Counted from the first letter of the stretch, positions 41,496-51,421 are shown. The stretch is 64,000 nt of DNA from Serratia rubidaea (GCA_901472405.1 LR590463.1:2294001-2358000), one strand, 5' to 3'. The notes: generated by a model from the sequence alone, not told the origin. A program made the numbers and translations.

Positions 41496-41545
41496 AACAG
41501 TATGTTGGCAAGATGGGTGTAGTGGGCGCCGGATGGTTTTTTCAT
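41492..41545 (-). CDS. 17-codon reading frame coupled to the amidase gene
   Basis: ATG at 41545 with GGAG at 7-base spacing opens a 17-residue frame, MKKPSGAHYTHLANILL, whose TGA overlaps the amidase ATG (ATGA). The amidase itself has no good ribosome-binding site, so its translation probably depends on this small frame. It could be just a coupling leader, or the peptide could have its own role. Not recognised as a known precursor. Confidence 0.55.
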   Translation of the reverse strand: MKKPSGAHYTHLANILL

Positions 41546-41828
41546 GGTTTTCTCCGTGGGTAACATAGCGGATGCGTGGAGATAACTGGGCGTAATGTAC
41601 GCTGTTACATCGTTAACCCTAATATAAAATGACGGGTTTTGTGGGCGGGATGATAAAAAGCAGCGGAGTAATATCGATCAAGTCGCGTATGATATCTGAA
41701 AAATCATTGTATTAATCGCTGTTGCGGCGGGCGTGGCCGGCTGCTGTTCACCGGCCGGGAATATGAATTGTAAATTTTATTAATGCTATGACCCTGCGCC
41801 CCGGTGCAGGGGCCGCAGGACTGGTGCG

Positions 41829-42647
41829 CTAATGAGGTTTCTTTTCTGCCAGCGTTTTCAGCTGTGCGTAAATGGCCGTCACCGCCAGCGCCCGGTTGTC
41901 GGCGCGATAGCGGTCTTTGGCCGCCGGCGCCGAGCTTTGAATGGCGATCAGCCGCCAGCCGTCCGCCGTTTTGAGCAGCAGCGGTGAGCCGCTGTCGCCG
42001 GGCAGGGTATCGCACTGGTGCGACAGCACGCCTTGCTGCGCCCAGCCGGTCACCTTGCAGCCTTGGTGGCTGTACAGGCTGTCCAGATGGTCTTCGGGGT
42101 AGCCGGCCTGAGTGATCAGCCGTCTGGCCTGTTTCATCGCCTGAGTCAGGGTCGGCGTATCGCCCTGCCACAGCGGCAGCGGCCGTAGCGGCAGCGGTTT
42201 TTCCTCTTTGAGGCGTATCAGCGCGAAATCATAGGCCGCCGCGCCCGGCGGCACGATCCAGCCGTCGCCGTCCGGCTTCAGCTTCTTCCCCAATTTCCGA
42301 TCGACCAGCGTTTCAATCTTATCCGTTTGGTATTTCCAGCCTTTGGGCTGAGCGATAAAACGCAGCGCTACCGCCTTGTCCAGCACGCCGGGCGGCGCCA
42401 GTACGCAGTGGCCGGCGGTCAGCGCCAGGTGCGGTGAAATCAGGGTGGCGGTGCATAAGTTGCCGCTGACGGTTTCGATCTGACCGATAGCCTGCCACGG
42501 CCAGCCTTGGGTTTCACTGACCTTGATACGATCGTCTTTACCAAAAAACAGGCGGGTTTTCTCCGCATGGGAGGGGCCGTCGGCCCGGGCCGGTCCGGCG
42601 GTCATCAGTGGAAATGAGCACAACAACAGCAAAGCGGATATGCGCAT
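41829..42647 (-). CDS. ydgD: YdgD, trypsin-like periplasmic serine peptidase
   Basis: 272 residues with a signal peptide ([22 protein letters not shown]). The S1 triad is visible: His in [10 protein letters not shown], Asp in [11 protein letters not shown], Ser in [14 protein letters not shown]. Long stretches such as [19 protein letters not shown] and [19 protein letters not shown] are closely conserved with E. coli YdgD, and the order asr-ydgU-ydgD is the same. Start at 42647 places the signal peptide first; the in-frame ATG at 42677 is less likely. Substrate unknown. Confidence 0.92.
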   Translation of the reverse strand: MRISALLLLCSFPLMTAGPARADGPSHAEKTRLFFGKDDRIKVSETQGWPWQAIGQIETVSGNLCTATLISPHLALTAGHCVLAPPGVLDKAVALRFIAQPKGWKYQTDKIETLVDRKLGKKLKPDGDGWIVPPGAAAYDFALIRLKEEKPLPLRPLPLWQGDTPTLTQAMKQARRLITQAGYPEDHLDSLYSHQGCKVTGWAQQGVLSHQCDTLPGDSGSPLLLKTADGWRLIAIQSSAPAAKDRYRADNRALAVTAIYAQLKTLAEKKPH

Positions 42648-42772
42648 AGATCTCTTGCCTGATACGGGGTAATCCATAAACTCACTGAATGTCTACTATA
42701 GACGGAAATTGCCGTGTTGGAACGTTCGCTGATTGATTTTTCAATAAATTCTGCATGAACGGGCGTTGATGC

Positions 42773-42853
42773 TCAGAGATAAAACGCCGCGGCGATCAGG
42801 CCGCAAACAATCAGCACGGCCAGTACGATTTCGAACAGATAACGGCGCAGCAT
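42773..42853 (-). CDS. ydgU: YdgU membrane microprotein
   Basis: 26 residues beginning MLRRYLFEIVLAVLIVCGLI and ending AAAFYL: a single transmembrane helix with a basic N-terminus. GGAGG lies 10 bases before the ATG. Its place between asr and ydgD and the RY-FE-IL--LI-C-LI-A pattern match the E. coli small protein YdgU. It sits after the asr terminator; read-through from asr could express it. Function unknown. Confidence 0.82.
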   Translation of the reverse strand: MLRRYLFEIVLAVLIVCGLIAAAFYL

Positions 42854-42870
42854 AGATGACAGCCTCCGAT

Positions 42871-42895
42871 AAAAAACACCCGGCGGGCCGGGTGT
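42871..42895 (-). terminator. Terminator of asr
   Basis: ACACCCGG (42876-42883) pairs with CCGGGTGT (42888-42895), loop CGGG; the minus-strand transcript then has six U residues. Confidence 0.88.
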
Positions 42896-42938
42896 CTGGA
42901 TGAACGTCATACGCGGTCAGGCGGGGCGCCCGGACGGA

Positions 42939-43199
42939 TTAGTGCGCCGCTTTTTTCTGGTGTTTGGCGTGCTTGTGCGTTTTTTTCGCCGCCTGGGCTT
43001 TTTGCACCGGCGCCTTTTTGTGGGCGGATTTCACGTGTTTTTTCGCCGCCTGTGCTTTCTGTTCCGGCGCTTTTTTCGCTTTAACCGCGTGATGGTGGCT
43101 GGCGTGGGTGTGGGTTGCCGGAGTGGCGGCATCGGCGGCAAAGGCGACGCTGGACAGGCCCATTGCAGCGGCAACAACCAGAGCTAATGCTTTTTTCAT
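42939..43199 (-). CDS. asr: Acid shock protein Asr
   Basis: 86 residues: signal peptide ([21 protein letters not shown]) followed by a very basic repetitive region rich in Lys, His, Ala and Gln, with two copies of a [12 protein letters not shown] repeat. Periplasmic, intrinsically disordered, strongly induced at low pH, where its positive charge protects other proteins. Start at 43199 removes an implausible 13-residue extension. A near-consensus RstA box lies about 106 bp upstream, and rstBA is in this window. Confidence 0.95.
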   Translation of the reverse strand: MKKALALVVAAAMGLSSVAFAADAATPATHTHASHHHAVKAKKAPEQKAQAAKKHVKSAHKKAPVQKAQAAKKTHKHAKHQKKAAH

Positions 43200-43304
43200 T
43201 GTCGGTTCCTCAAGTGATTTTTCGTGTCTTAACCCCACTGCGGGGCCGTGGATAACAGCATAGGGGAAGCGCCGCCGGCTTTCCGTGCATGATTGGTTTC
43301 GGCG

Positions 43305-43318
43305 TGTAACGGTATGTA
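43305..43318 (-). promoter_or_regulatory. RstA box upstream of asr
   Basis: Read on the minus strand, TACATACCGTTACA matches the RstA consensus TACATNTNGTTACA with a single mismatch. It lies between divergent asr and the alpha/beta hydrolase gene. asr is a known RstA-activated gene. Confidence 0.78.
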
Positions 43319-43362
43319 CATGCTACACTGGCCTCAGCGAGGCGGAGATTAAGAGGTTGTTT

Positions 43363-44271
43363 ATGCAGCAGATTACGGTGCGAACCGGGATAGCGCCAAA
43401 CGGCGGCCTGCCGATTGCGTATGAAGACTGGGGCGACGAAAGCGCGCCGCCCTTATTGCTGATTATGGGCATTGGCGCGCAGATGCTGCTGTGGCCGGAC
43501 GAATTCTGTCGGACGCTGGTTGAGCAGGGCTATCGGGTGATTCGCTTTGACAACCGCGATGTCGGCCTGTCCGGCAAAACCAGCGGGCGTCGCCGGCAGC
43601 CGCTGTGGCTGCTGATACTGCGCGCCCAGCTCGGCTGGCAGAGCGCGGTGCCTTATACGCTGGCGGATATGGCGGCCGATGCGGTTCAGCTGCTGGACCA
43701 TCTGCAGATTCGACAGGCGCACGTGCTGGGCGGTTCGATGGGCGGCATGATTGCCCAGGTTCTGGCCGCGGAATACCCGCAGCGGGTGCGCAGCCTAATC
43801 GTGCTGTTTTCCAGCACCAATCAGCCGCTGCTGCCGCCGCCGGCGCCGTCGCTGCTATTCCAGCTGCTGCGGCCGTTTCCCGTTAAGGCGTCGCGCGCGC
43901 AGCAGCAGCACTACTGTAAAACCCGCCTGCGCCTGCTGGCCAGTAAACGGTACCCGATGCAGGAGCCGGAGCTGGATGCGCTGGTCCGCCGGCTGTTGCA
44001 GCGCGGCGGCGACAGCGAAGGGCTGCAGCGCCAGTTTTCCGCCCTGTTGGGCAGCGGCGATCTGCGGCGCTACAGCCGGCGTATTCAGGCGCCGACGCTG
44101 GTGATCCACGGCAGCGCCGACCGGATGGTGCGCAAGGCCGGGGGCGTAGCGGTGGCGCGGGCGGTTCCGCATGCCAGGCTGCATATTGTGCCGGATATGG
44201 GCCATGATCTGCCGCAGCCGCTGCGCGTGCCGTTAGCGACGCTGATTGCGCAGCATATGTCGCCGCACTGA
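43363..44271 (+). CDS. Alpha/beta-fold hydrolase
   Basis: 302 residues. Oxyanion region LLLIMGIGAQMLLWPDEF, DNRDVGLSGKT, nucleophile elbow VLGGSMGGMIAQV, Asp in VIHGSADRMV and His in DMGHDLPQP complete the catalytic triad. No signal peptide, so cytoplasmic. The start at 43363 (MQQITVRTGIAPNGG) was chosen over an ATG at 43285 because the latter would code across the RstA box. Similar proteins include esterases and haloperoxidase-like hydrolases; substrate unknown. It is divergent from asr. Confidence 0.85.
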   Translation: MQQITVRTGIAPNGGLPIAYEDWGDESAPPLLLIMGIGAQMLLWPDEFCRTLVEQGYRVIRFDNRDVGLSGKTSGRRRQPLWLLILRAQLGWQSAVPYTLADMAADAVQLLDHLQIRQAHVLGGSMGGMIAQVLAAEYPQRVRSLIVLFSSTNQPLLPPPAPSLLFQLLRPFPVKASRAQQQHYCKTRLRLLASKRYPMQEPELDALVRRLLQRGGDSEGLQRQFSALLGSGDLRRYSRRIQAPTLVIHGSADRMVRKAGGVAVARAVPHARLHIVPDMGHDLPQPLRVPLATLIAQHMSPH

Positions 44272-44275
44272 CAGG

Positions 44276-44313
44276 GAAACGCGCCGGCCGCGTGTGGTAT
44301 GCTGGCGCGTTTC
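44276..44313 (+). terminator. Terminator after the alpha/beta hydrolase gene
   Basis: GAAACGCGCC (44276-44285) and GGCGCGTTTC (44304-44313) form a 10-bp perfect stem with an 18-base loop; TCTGTTATTTT follows. Confidence 0.7.
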
Positions 44314-44425
44314 TCTGTTATTTTAGTTACAACATACATTGGATGAGCGGCAAGGCGGCACTCTGCGGCCGCCGCGTTGTTGGTAGGGAAAGTGCGCTAT
44401 GAAATCGGCCGCGCAGCAGGGCCGA

Positions 44426-44842
44426 TCAGAAGACGGGGGCGACCGTCAGCAACAGGTTAGCGAAGCGCCGCTGCTCGCCGGTGGCGATAATCAGCGCCGT
44501 GCGTTCCGATTTGACCTCGGCGTAAAACTGCTCCCGCTCCAGATAGGCGACGGGGCAGCCGTCCGGCAACAAACGCCGGTATTCATCCGCCGGCGCATGG
44601 GGATAATCGGCCGGCGCCGTCATCAGGGCGGCATGTTCCACGTTGATGCAGGTCAGGACTTTTTCCAGCACCAGCGGCGCGGGGATCATTCCCGGCGACA
44701 GATTGAGGTACACCACGGTGGCGTCTTTGCGGGCGTTGGTGGTGACCGCGTAGTTGGCGTCGGCGATCAGCAGCTGACTTTTGTGGCCGCATGCCGCCAA
44801 TGCGCCGAGCAGCTGCGGGTGGATAAGCGCTGATTTAATCAT
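44426..44842 (-). CDS. RbsD/FucU-family sugar mutarotase
   Basis: 138 residues. His20 and Asp28 in AACGHKSQLLIADANY correspond to the conserved active-site residues of RbsD/FucU, which interconvert pyranose or anomeric forms of ribose or fucose. The length is that of FucU rather than RbsD. It is last in a leftward series with an SDR and an MFS transporter, behind a LacI regulator, so it likely helps feed an imported sugar to the dehydrogenase. The exact sugar cannot be told. Confidence 0.88.
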   Translation of the reverse strand: MIKSALIHPQLLGALAACGHKSQLLIADANYAVTTNARKDATVVYLNLSPGMIPAPLVLEKVLTCINVEHAALMTAPADYPHAPADEYRRLLPDGCPVAYLEREQFYAEVKSERTALIIATGEQRRFANLLLTVAPVF

Positions 44843-44900
44843 GGTTAGTTCTCCGTCAGCATTGCCGGCCGCCGTTGCGGGCTACCGGCTGGGGGAGGGA

Positions 44901-45663
44901 TTACATACGGTAAATACCGCCGTTGATATCGATGGTGGCGCCGGAGACGAAACCGTCATACTCCGCCGCCAGGAAGGTGATGACCCGCGCCACATCCTGC
45001 GGCGTGCCGGCTCTGCCCAGCGGGATCGCGCGGACGGTTTCTTCCGCCGATTCCTGGGTGGTGTGGCGATCGTGAAAACGCGTGCCGAGGATCAGCCCGG
45101 GCGCCACCGCATTGACCCGCACGCCATGCTCCCAGTTCCGCCGCCAGCGAACGCGTCCAGGTCAGCACCGCGCCTTTACAGGACGAATAAACCAGCGAAC
45201 CGGAATGTCCGCCGGCGCGGCCGGCCAGCGAGGCCAGATTGACGACGCTGGCGCCGTCCGCGCCGCCTTGAGGAACGGCAGCGCGCTTTGCGTGACGTTG
45301 AGCATGGTGGTCATATTTTACGTCCAGCACCGTTTGCCAGAACTGACGGTCGATCTCCCCGAGCCATTTACGGCGACGATGCCGCCGACGTTATTTGATC
45401 AGGATATTCAATGCCGCCGAGAAATTCGGCCCGGCGCGCACGCAGCGTTCAGCGTCTGCGGTCTCAATCAAATCCGCGTAGCCGTAAGCCGCACGCTGCC
45501 CCAGCGAATGCGCCAGCGCCACCAACGCCTTGGGGCCTTCTTCGCCGCTGTGGTAGTGCAGGTAAATATCGCAGCCGGGCCTGAATCAGCTGCTCCGCCG
45601 TGCCCGGCCGATGCCTTGCTCCGCGCCGGTGATAAAGACTTTCTTGCCGCTAAGATGACCCAT
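44901..45663 (-). CDS. Short-chain dehydrogenase/reductase
   Basis: Classical SDR of about 255 residues. MGHLSGKKVFITGAEQGIG gives the TGxxxGxG cofactor motif, NNVGG follows, then the catalytic SLVYSSCKGAVLTWTRSL (YxxxK), and MRVNAVAPGLI with the C-terminal GATIDINGG. At least five single-base indels are inferred between 45120 and 45630, so the middle can be read only piecewise. It lies 33 bp after the MFS gene and 58 bp before the FucU-like gene, suggesting a sugar dehydrogenase in one operon. Confidence 0.85.
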
Positions 45664-45696
45664 GATGAATACCTCGTGTTAAGGATGAAAAGTGAG

Positions 45697-47017
45697 TTAC
45701 GCCCTGATGACGCCTTCGCGCTGTTTTAGCGCAGTAAAAAATGCAGATCAGGCCGGTGACCAGCAGGCACAGCGCCAGGAAAATCAGCCCCGGGATGCTG
45801 CTGGCGGGTGACGGTCGTTAAGGACGCCCACCACATAGGGGGCGACAAAACCGCCGATGTTGCCGATGCAGCTCACCACCGCCAGGCCGGCGGCGGCCGA
45901 CGCGCCCGGAGGAGATATTGGCCCGGCATGGATAAAAACGACGGCACGGCGGTGTAGATGCCGACGGCGGCCAGGCACAGGAAAGAGAGTGAGACAAACA
46001 GGTTGTATTGGAAGAACGCCACCGCGCCGGCCAGGCCGATGGCGGCCATCACCGATGCTGATGCCGGCAAAAAATAGCGATTTGCCGGGTTTTTACTGGC
46101 CCACAGGCTCCACGGATAAATCAGCAGCGCGCCCAGCCGTAGGGGGAGCAACGCCAGCAGGCTGACGTGGAGAATATCGCCGCCGGAAATGGCGGTCAGG
46201 ATGGAGGGCAGCCACATGCCAAAGCCATAAATGCCGCAGACCCATGCCGAAATTCAGCAGGGCGTAAATCAGGTATTTTTTTTATTTTTAATCCCGTTAA
46301 AAAAATCGCCCAGGGTAATTTTTGAACCGGACTTGGTGCGCTGGTTATTATTCATCAGCCAGGCTTTTTCTTCTACGTCCAGATAGCCAACCTCTTTCGG
46401 TGAGTTTTTAATGATAAACGGAATCAGCAGGCCGATAATAATGGGCGGTACGCCTTCAATAATAAACAGCAGTTGCCAGGATTCGAGGCCGAACCAGCCC
46501 TGATCGATATTCAGAATAAAACCGGAGATCGGCGAGCCGATGGCATTGGAGAGCGGCTGCACAATAATAAACATGCCGAGGATTTTGGTGCGGTACTTTT
46601 CCGGGAAGAAAACGGTAAAGTAATAAACCACCGACGGGAAAAAGCCGGCTTCGCATACGCCCAGCATAAAACGGTAGATATACAGCTCCATCGGCGTGCG
46701 GGCAAAGCCCAGCAGGGTGGCGAAGATGCCCCACGAGATCAAAATGCGGGCGAACCAGATGCGCGGGCCGAACTTGATCGTGCCGGCGTTGCTGGGGATC
46801 TCAAACATAAAATAGCCGATAAAGAAAATGCCGGAGGGCAAAGCCGAACGCCGAGGCGGTCAGCCCCAGGCTGTCTTCCAGCGCCATGGCGGCATAGGCC
46901 ATATTATTGCGGTCAAGAAAAGCCAGGAAATATAATAAAAATCATTAAAGGGACGATATGCAGCGTCAGCTTTCTTATTGCGCTGCGTTCAATATCCTGC
47001 GGCGTTCTGTTATTCAT
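45697..47017 (-). CDS. MFS transporter (anion:cation symporter type)
   Basis: Twelve-helix major facilitator of about 437 residues. FLDRNNMAYAAMALEDSLGL is the hallmark helix-1 motif of the ACS subfamily, which imports sugar acids and related organic anions by proton symport; YIYRFMLGVCEAGFFPSVVYYF and WQLLFIIEGVPPIIIGLLIPF are further family segments. Several indels are inferred (near 46930, 46842, 46268-46218, 45912, 45803 and in the T run near 45722). The C-terminus is best read as ALKQREGVIRA with a stop at 45697. Operon with SDR and FucU-like genes; substrate probably a sugar or sugar acid. Confidence 0.87.
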
Positions 47018-47212
47018 GATTATTTATCCGAGATAGGTTTATTGGCGTGAATCCGTCCCCGGCGCTTGGCGCTCGCCGGTGTAATGAATAAACGTGTTAT
47101 TTGCGTGCTGCTATTGGGCGTTAATCGATGATGACCGTGCCGTTGGCATTCATTATTTATTCCTCTTGTTTATCTCTACCGTTGCAATATCGCAGCTGGC
47201 GCTGAGCGGCCG

Positions 47213-48252
47213 TTACGCTTTGACTGACCGGCGGCTGACCAGGGTCGGCGGAAAAAGAAATTCGCCGGGCGGCAGCTGAGGGTCGTTGATGCGCCGGATT
47301 AAGCGTTCAACCATCACCTGCGCCATGGCGGCCTGCGGCGGCATCATCGAGGTCAGCCCCGGTTCGGCAAAGCCGGCCAGCGAAAATATTGTCGATGCCG
47401 ACGATGGACATCTGCTGCGGTATGCGCACTCCGGCGGCGCGCAGCCCGGTCATCAGGCCAATGCCCAGCGCATCGTTGATCGCCACAATGCCGTCCGGGC
47501 GGGGCGTCATGGCGAGTATACGGTTGACCATCGAGCGGCCGAGCTCAAACATCTCCGTGTCGCCATATTCACTGCTGGCCTTGCCTTCGATTACCCGTTC
47601 ATACGCCGGCAGCTGATGGCTGCGCAGCGCCGCCAGAAAACCGTCGATTTTATTGCTGCGGCTCAGCGTCAGGGTGGCTTCGGTGGCAAATATAATCTGC
47701 CGGCAGCCGCGTTCAATCAGGTGCTGCGCCGCCAGACGGCCGGCTTCAACGTTATCCATGGAGACGCTGTCCACCAGCCGGGTATCGGCCGCCATGCTAC
47801 CGGTAAAGCGGTTGTCCATAGCTGACGATCATCATCCCCTTGCTCGGCGCTGCGGACAAAATGCGTCTGGCGGATATCGCTTGGCCGCGACGATAATGCC
47901 GCGCACGCCGTGGGCCGAACATATCGCTGATAAAGGCGCGCTCCTCGTCTTCCTGACGGTATGAGTTGCCGAGCAGCACGCGGTAGCGATACGCCCGCGC
48001 GGACAGGTCAACCTCGTGCGCCAGCGCCGAAAAGCTGGGGTTAACAATCGACGGCACCAGCAAACCGATAATATTCGGCTGTCCGGGTTGGCGCGGCGGC
48101 GCGCTCAGCGGGCGGTAATGCAGTTCCTCCATCGCCCGCTCAATACGCAACCGCGTTTCCGCGCTCATCTGATGGGTGCGATGATTAAGCAGGTTCGACA
48201 CGCTGCTGATAGAAACGCCGGCCAGCCGGGCAACGTCACGAATATTGGCCAT
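47213..48252 (-). CDS. LacI-family transcriptional repressor
   Basis: About 345 residues. N-terminal MANIRDVARLAGVSISSVSN is the LacI helix-turn-helix, then LNHRTHQMSAETRLRIERAM hinge, and a periplasmic-binding-protein-like sugar domain (NIIGLLVPSIVNPSFSALA, MDNVEAGRLAAQHLIERG, ending PPTLVSRRSVKA). Indels near 47385, 47820 and 47880-47920 break the frame. It lies 195 bp upstream of the MFS-SDR-FucU genes on the same strand and probably regulates them; an imperfect palindrome TGCCGTTGGCA (47138-47148) in that gap could be an operator. Confidence 0.88.
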
Positions 48253-48441
48253 CTTGTTGCTATCCTTATGGTTGCCGGCCGCGAGAAGCCGTTGCGGACG
48301 GCGTTGCTGCGCCGATAGGCTGCAATCTATAAGGGAACGGTGGCGCAGGCAAGCGGCAAGCGGGCGGGGAACGCCGGCGAATATCGCTTTTGTGAAAACT
48401 GTCATGCGCAGCCGCCGCTGTTTACTAAACAGCGGCAGCGC

Positions 48442-49751
48442 TTAATCGGCGGTAGCGGCGTTTTTTAATAGGAGCGGGGATTTTACCGGCCAGCAGAAGC
48501 GGAAACTGGCGCCGCCGAGCGGGCTGGCGTCGACAAACACCTGGCCCTGATAGGCGACGGCGATGGAATGCACGATGGCCAGTCCCAGGCCGCAGCCGCC
48601 GGTAGCGCGGTCGCGGCTGGGGTCCAGCCGTACAAAGGGTTCAAAAATACGCTGGCGCTCGTCCGGCGGAATGCCCGGTCCGTCGTCTTCCACCTGCAGG
48701 CAGGCGATATCGCCGTCGAACCACAGGCCGATGCGCAGACGCCGTTGCGCATAGCGCAGCGCGTTGTTCACCAGATTATCCAGCACCCGCTCCATCAGGC
48801 GCAGATCCACGCCGCCGAAGTCGCCGCGGTGGGGAATATCCAGCGCAATATCGCGCTCAGGATGAATCAGCCGCAGATCGTCCGTTTTGTCCTGCAGCCA
48901 GCCGGGCAGGTCGATCGGCTCGATATTCAGCGCCACCTGCGGCGGTCGAGGCGCGCATAGGTCAGCAGCTCGTCGATCAGCGACTCCAGCTGGCCGATAT
49001 CGCGGTTCAGCGCCTGCTGTTCGCCGTCGGACAGGTTATCGCTCATCGCCAACCGGTAACGCAGCCGCACCAGCGGGGTGCGCAGCTCGTGGGCGATGCC
49101 GTCAATCAGCTGTTTCTTACTGGCGATCAGGGTATTGATATTGTCCGCCATCTGATTAAAGGCCACGCCGAGCCGGTTGAGGCTGGAGGTGGGATCAAAA
49201 TGGGTGCGCTCATCCAGATGCCCGGCGCCGAGGCGCTGTGCGGCGTTTTCCAGCTTGAGCAGGTCCTGCCAGTGCGGGCGCATCCACAGAAAGACCGGCA
49301 GCGCCAGCGACAGGCCGATCAGCAGCAGCACCACCAGATCCAGCAGCCGCACCTGATGCAGATAGAACAGGTAGGGAATGGGGCCGACCACCAGCACGTA
49401 ATGGCTGCGCGGAATGCGCTGCATAAAGGTGTACTGATCGTCCAGCGCGATGATTTCCCCCAGCCGCAGCCGCGTTTTCATCTCATCGCTCAGCTTCTGC
49501 TTGCCCAGCGGTTCAATATGCAGCTGGAAGGAGAGGTTGAGATCCAGCGTATCGATGGTTTTATTCCAGTCCTTGAGCGGGATTTCCCGCAGTTCGCTGC
49601 GCATCAGGTACAGCGAACTTTTCATCAGGTCATCCATCGACTGACGGCCGGCGCGTTCGGCGGTGACCTTGTACACCAGCCCGACCAGCATCGCCATCAC
49701 CAGAAAGCAGACGAACAGCAGCAGAAAGAACTGTACGAAGAGTTTTCTCAT
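48442..49751 (-). CDS. rstB: Sensor histidine kinase RstB
   Basis: About 435 residues. Two transmembrane segments (FFLLLFVCFLVMAMLVGLV and LLDLVVLLLIGLSLALPVFL) flank a periplasmic sensor; then HAMP, the DHp box with phospho-accepting His in GIAHELRTPLVRLR, N box NLVNNALRYAQ, G1 EDDGPGIP and G2 GGCGLGLAI. One base is missing near 48945, where LDRPQVALNIEPIDLPGW should be continuous. Its ATG overlaps the rstA stop (ATGA). The RstBA system belongs to the PhoPQ-connected acid-stress network. Confidence 0.95.
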
Positions 49752-50466
49752 GGCTGCGCCGGTTCCCAGGCGTTGGGGGCGAACAGGTAGCCTTTGTTGC
49801 GTACGGTCTTGATGCGGAAGGGATCCAGCGCATTGTCGTACAGTTTGCGACGCAGGCGGGAAATGGCGACGTCGATGCTGCGATCCAGGCCGTCATAGCT
49901 GACGCCGCGCAGGTTCTGCAGCAGCGCCTCCCGGTCCATAATCTGCCCGGCGTGGGTCGCCAGCTCCCACAGCAGGTCAAAATCGGAGGTGGACAGGGTG
50001 ATGGTTTCGTCCGCCAGCGTCACCTGGCGATTAACCGGGTCGATGCACAGCAGGCCGAAGTGCAGCGCGTTGTGCGGCGTCAGGGCGCGGCGTCGTCATG
50101 CCCCGCGGCGCCCTGGCGCAGATGCAGGCGCAGGCGCGCCAGCAGCACCGCCGGCGGCGTGGTTTTCAGGATATAGTCGTTGGCGCCCATTTCCAGCGAC
50201 AGAATATGGTTCATATCGCTGTCGAGCGACGTCAGCAGTACGATCGGGCCGTGAAACTGCGGCCGCAGATCGCGGCACAGCGTCATGCCGTCTTTGCCGG
50301 GCAGCATAATATCCAGCAGCACCAGATCCGGCTGCTCCTGGGCAATGCGCGCCTGGGCGCTATCGCCGCGCGGCTCGACCAGCACCTCAATATCATGTTT
50401 ACCCAGGTAGGCGGCGATTAATTTACCGACGTCGGCGTCGTCTTCTACAAAAACAATTTTGTGCAT
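49748..50466 (-). CDS. rstA: Response regulator RstA
   Basis: OmpR-type regulator of about 239 residues. Receiver domain with acidic pocket FVEDDAD and the phospho-Asp in LVLLDIMLPGKDG, then GANDYILKTTPPAVLLARLR, and a winged helix (FDLLWELATHAGQIMDREAL, IDVAISRLRRKL, IKTVRNKGYLFAP). One or more indels near 50085 disrupt the linker before LTPHNALHFGLLCIDP. It activates asr in E. coli, and a matching box is upstream of asr here. Confidence 0.95.
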
Positions 50467-50537
50467 TTTTTCCGGGGATTCTCAGCAAGACGGCATTCAG
50501 CATAGCGCGCCGTTACACATTGCGCCATGCGCTCCGG

Positions 50538-51260
50538 TCAACGCAGCGGACGGCCGCCGTCGACGCCGTGGGTGCGGCCGGTCACATAGCGGCTGCCGAG
50601 CAGGTAGTGCACCAGTTCGACCACTTCGCTTTCGCCGGGGGCGACTTTCATCAGCGACTTTTGCAGCGCCTGCTGGCGATAGGCTTCATCGTCGCCGGGG
50701 TTAAAGATAATCAGCGCCGGCGCAATGGCGTTGACCTTCACCTCCGGCGCCAGCTTGCGGGCGAACGAACGGGTCATGTTATCCAGCGCCGCCTTGCTGG
50801 CGGCGTAAGCGATATGCTTGTCGCTGCCTTTTTCCACCACGTAATCCGTCAGATGGATAATATCGGCGCCGGCCTGTCCCTGACCGCGCAGGCAGGGCTC
50901 CAGCAGCTGATTGAGCAGATAGGGGGTGTAAACGTGGATTTGCAGCATCGACGCCATCACCTGTTCCGGCGGCGTATGCGGCGATTCGGCCTGCCAGGCG
51001 CTGGCGTTATGCACCAGCGCCCGCAGTTTGGGGGCGATTTCCCGCACCTGTTCGGCAAACTGATAGATGCCGTCGTGGGTGGCGAAGTCGGCCTGAATAC
51101 AGGTGGCGCCCAGTGATTTAAGCTCGGCGAGTGCCGGATAGTCGCTGCGGTAGGCGACGATCACCGGCACCTGGCGCTGCAGCAGCGAGCGGGCCAACGC
51201 CAGGCCTATGCGGCGGGCGCCGCCGGTGATCAGTACCGGCGCAGAGTCATGGGGTTCCAT
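50538..51260 (-). CDS. folM: Dihydromonapterin/dihydrofolate reductase FolM
   Basis: 240-residue SDR that reduces dihydromonapterin to tetrahydromonapterin with NADPH. PVLITGGARRIGLALARSLL (cofactor motif), VHNASAWQAE, catalytic Tyr/Lys in HIAYAASKAALDNMTRSF, and VTGRTHGVDGGRPLR at the end. Intact. It is 71 bp upstream of rstA on the same strand; the folM-rstA-rstB order is shared with E. coli relatives. With folE2, the window holds two enzymes of pterin metabolism. Confidence 0.94.
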   Translation of the reverse strand: MEPHDSAPVLITGGARRIGLALARSLLQRQVPVIVAYRSDYPALAELKSLGATCIQADFATHDGIYQFAEQVREIAPKLRALVHNASAWQAESPHTPPEQVMASMLQIHVYTPYLLNQLLEPCLRGQGQAGADIIHLTDYVVEKGSDKHIAYAASKAALDNMTRSFARKLAPEVKVNAIAPALIIFNPGDDEAYRQQALQKSLMKVAPGESEVVELVHYLLGSRYVTGRTHGVDGGRPLR

Positions 51261-51421
51261 CGATTAAAGCTCCTGGACAGGCTGGCAAACAATAGGGGAA
51301 TTATGCCATTATACGGCGTAAAATCGTTATAGCTTCGCATCGATTATCCATTTCAGGATGTAATATACCCTGAATATCCAGGGCGACAGGGTATACGCTG
51401 GCCAAAAGAGGAACTGAGGGG

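Noticed and set aside
44901..47017. A mobile element as cause of the broken SDR and MFS genes
   Set aside because: No transposase, terminal inverted repeats or target duplication; the breaks are single-base frame changes.
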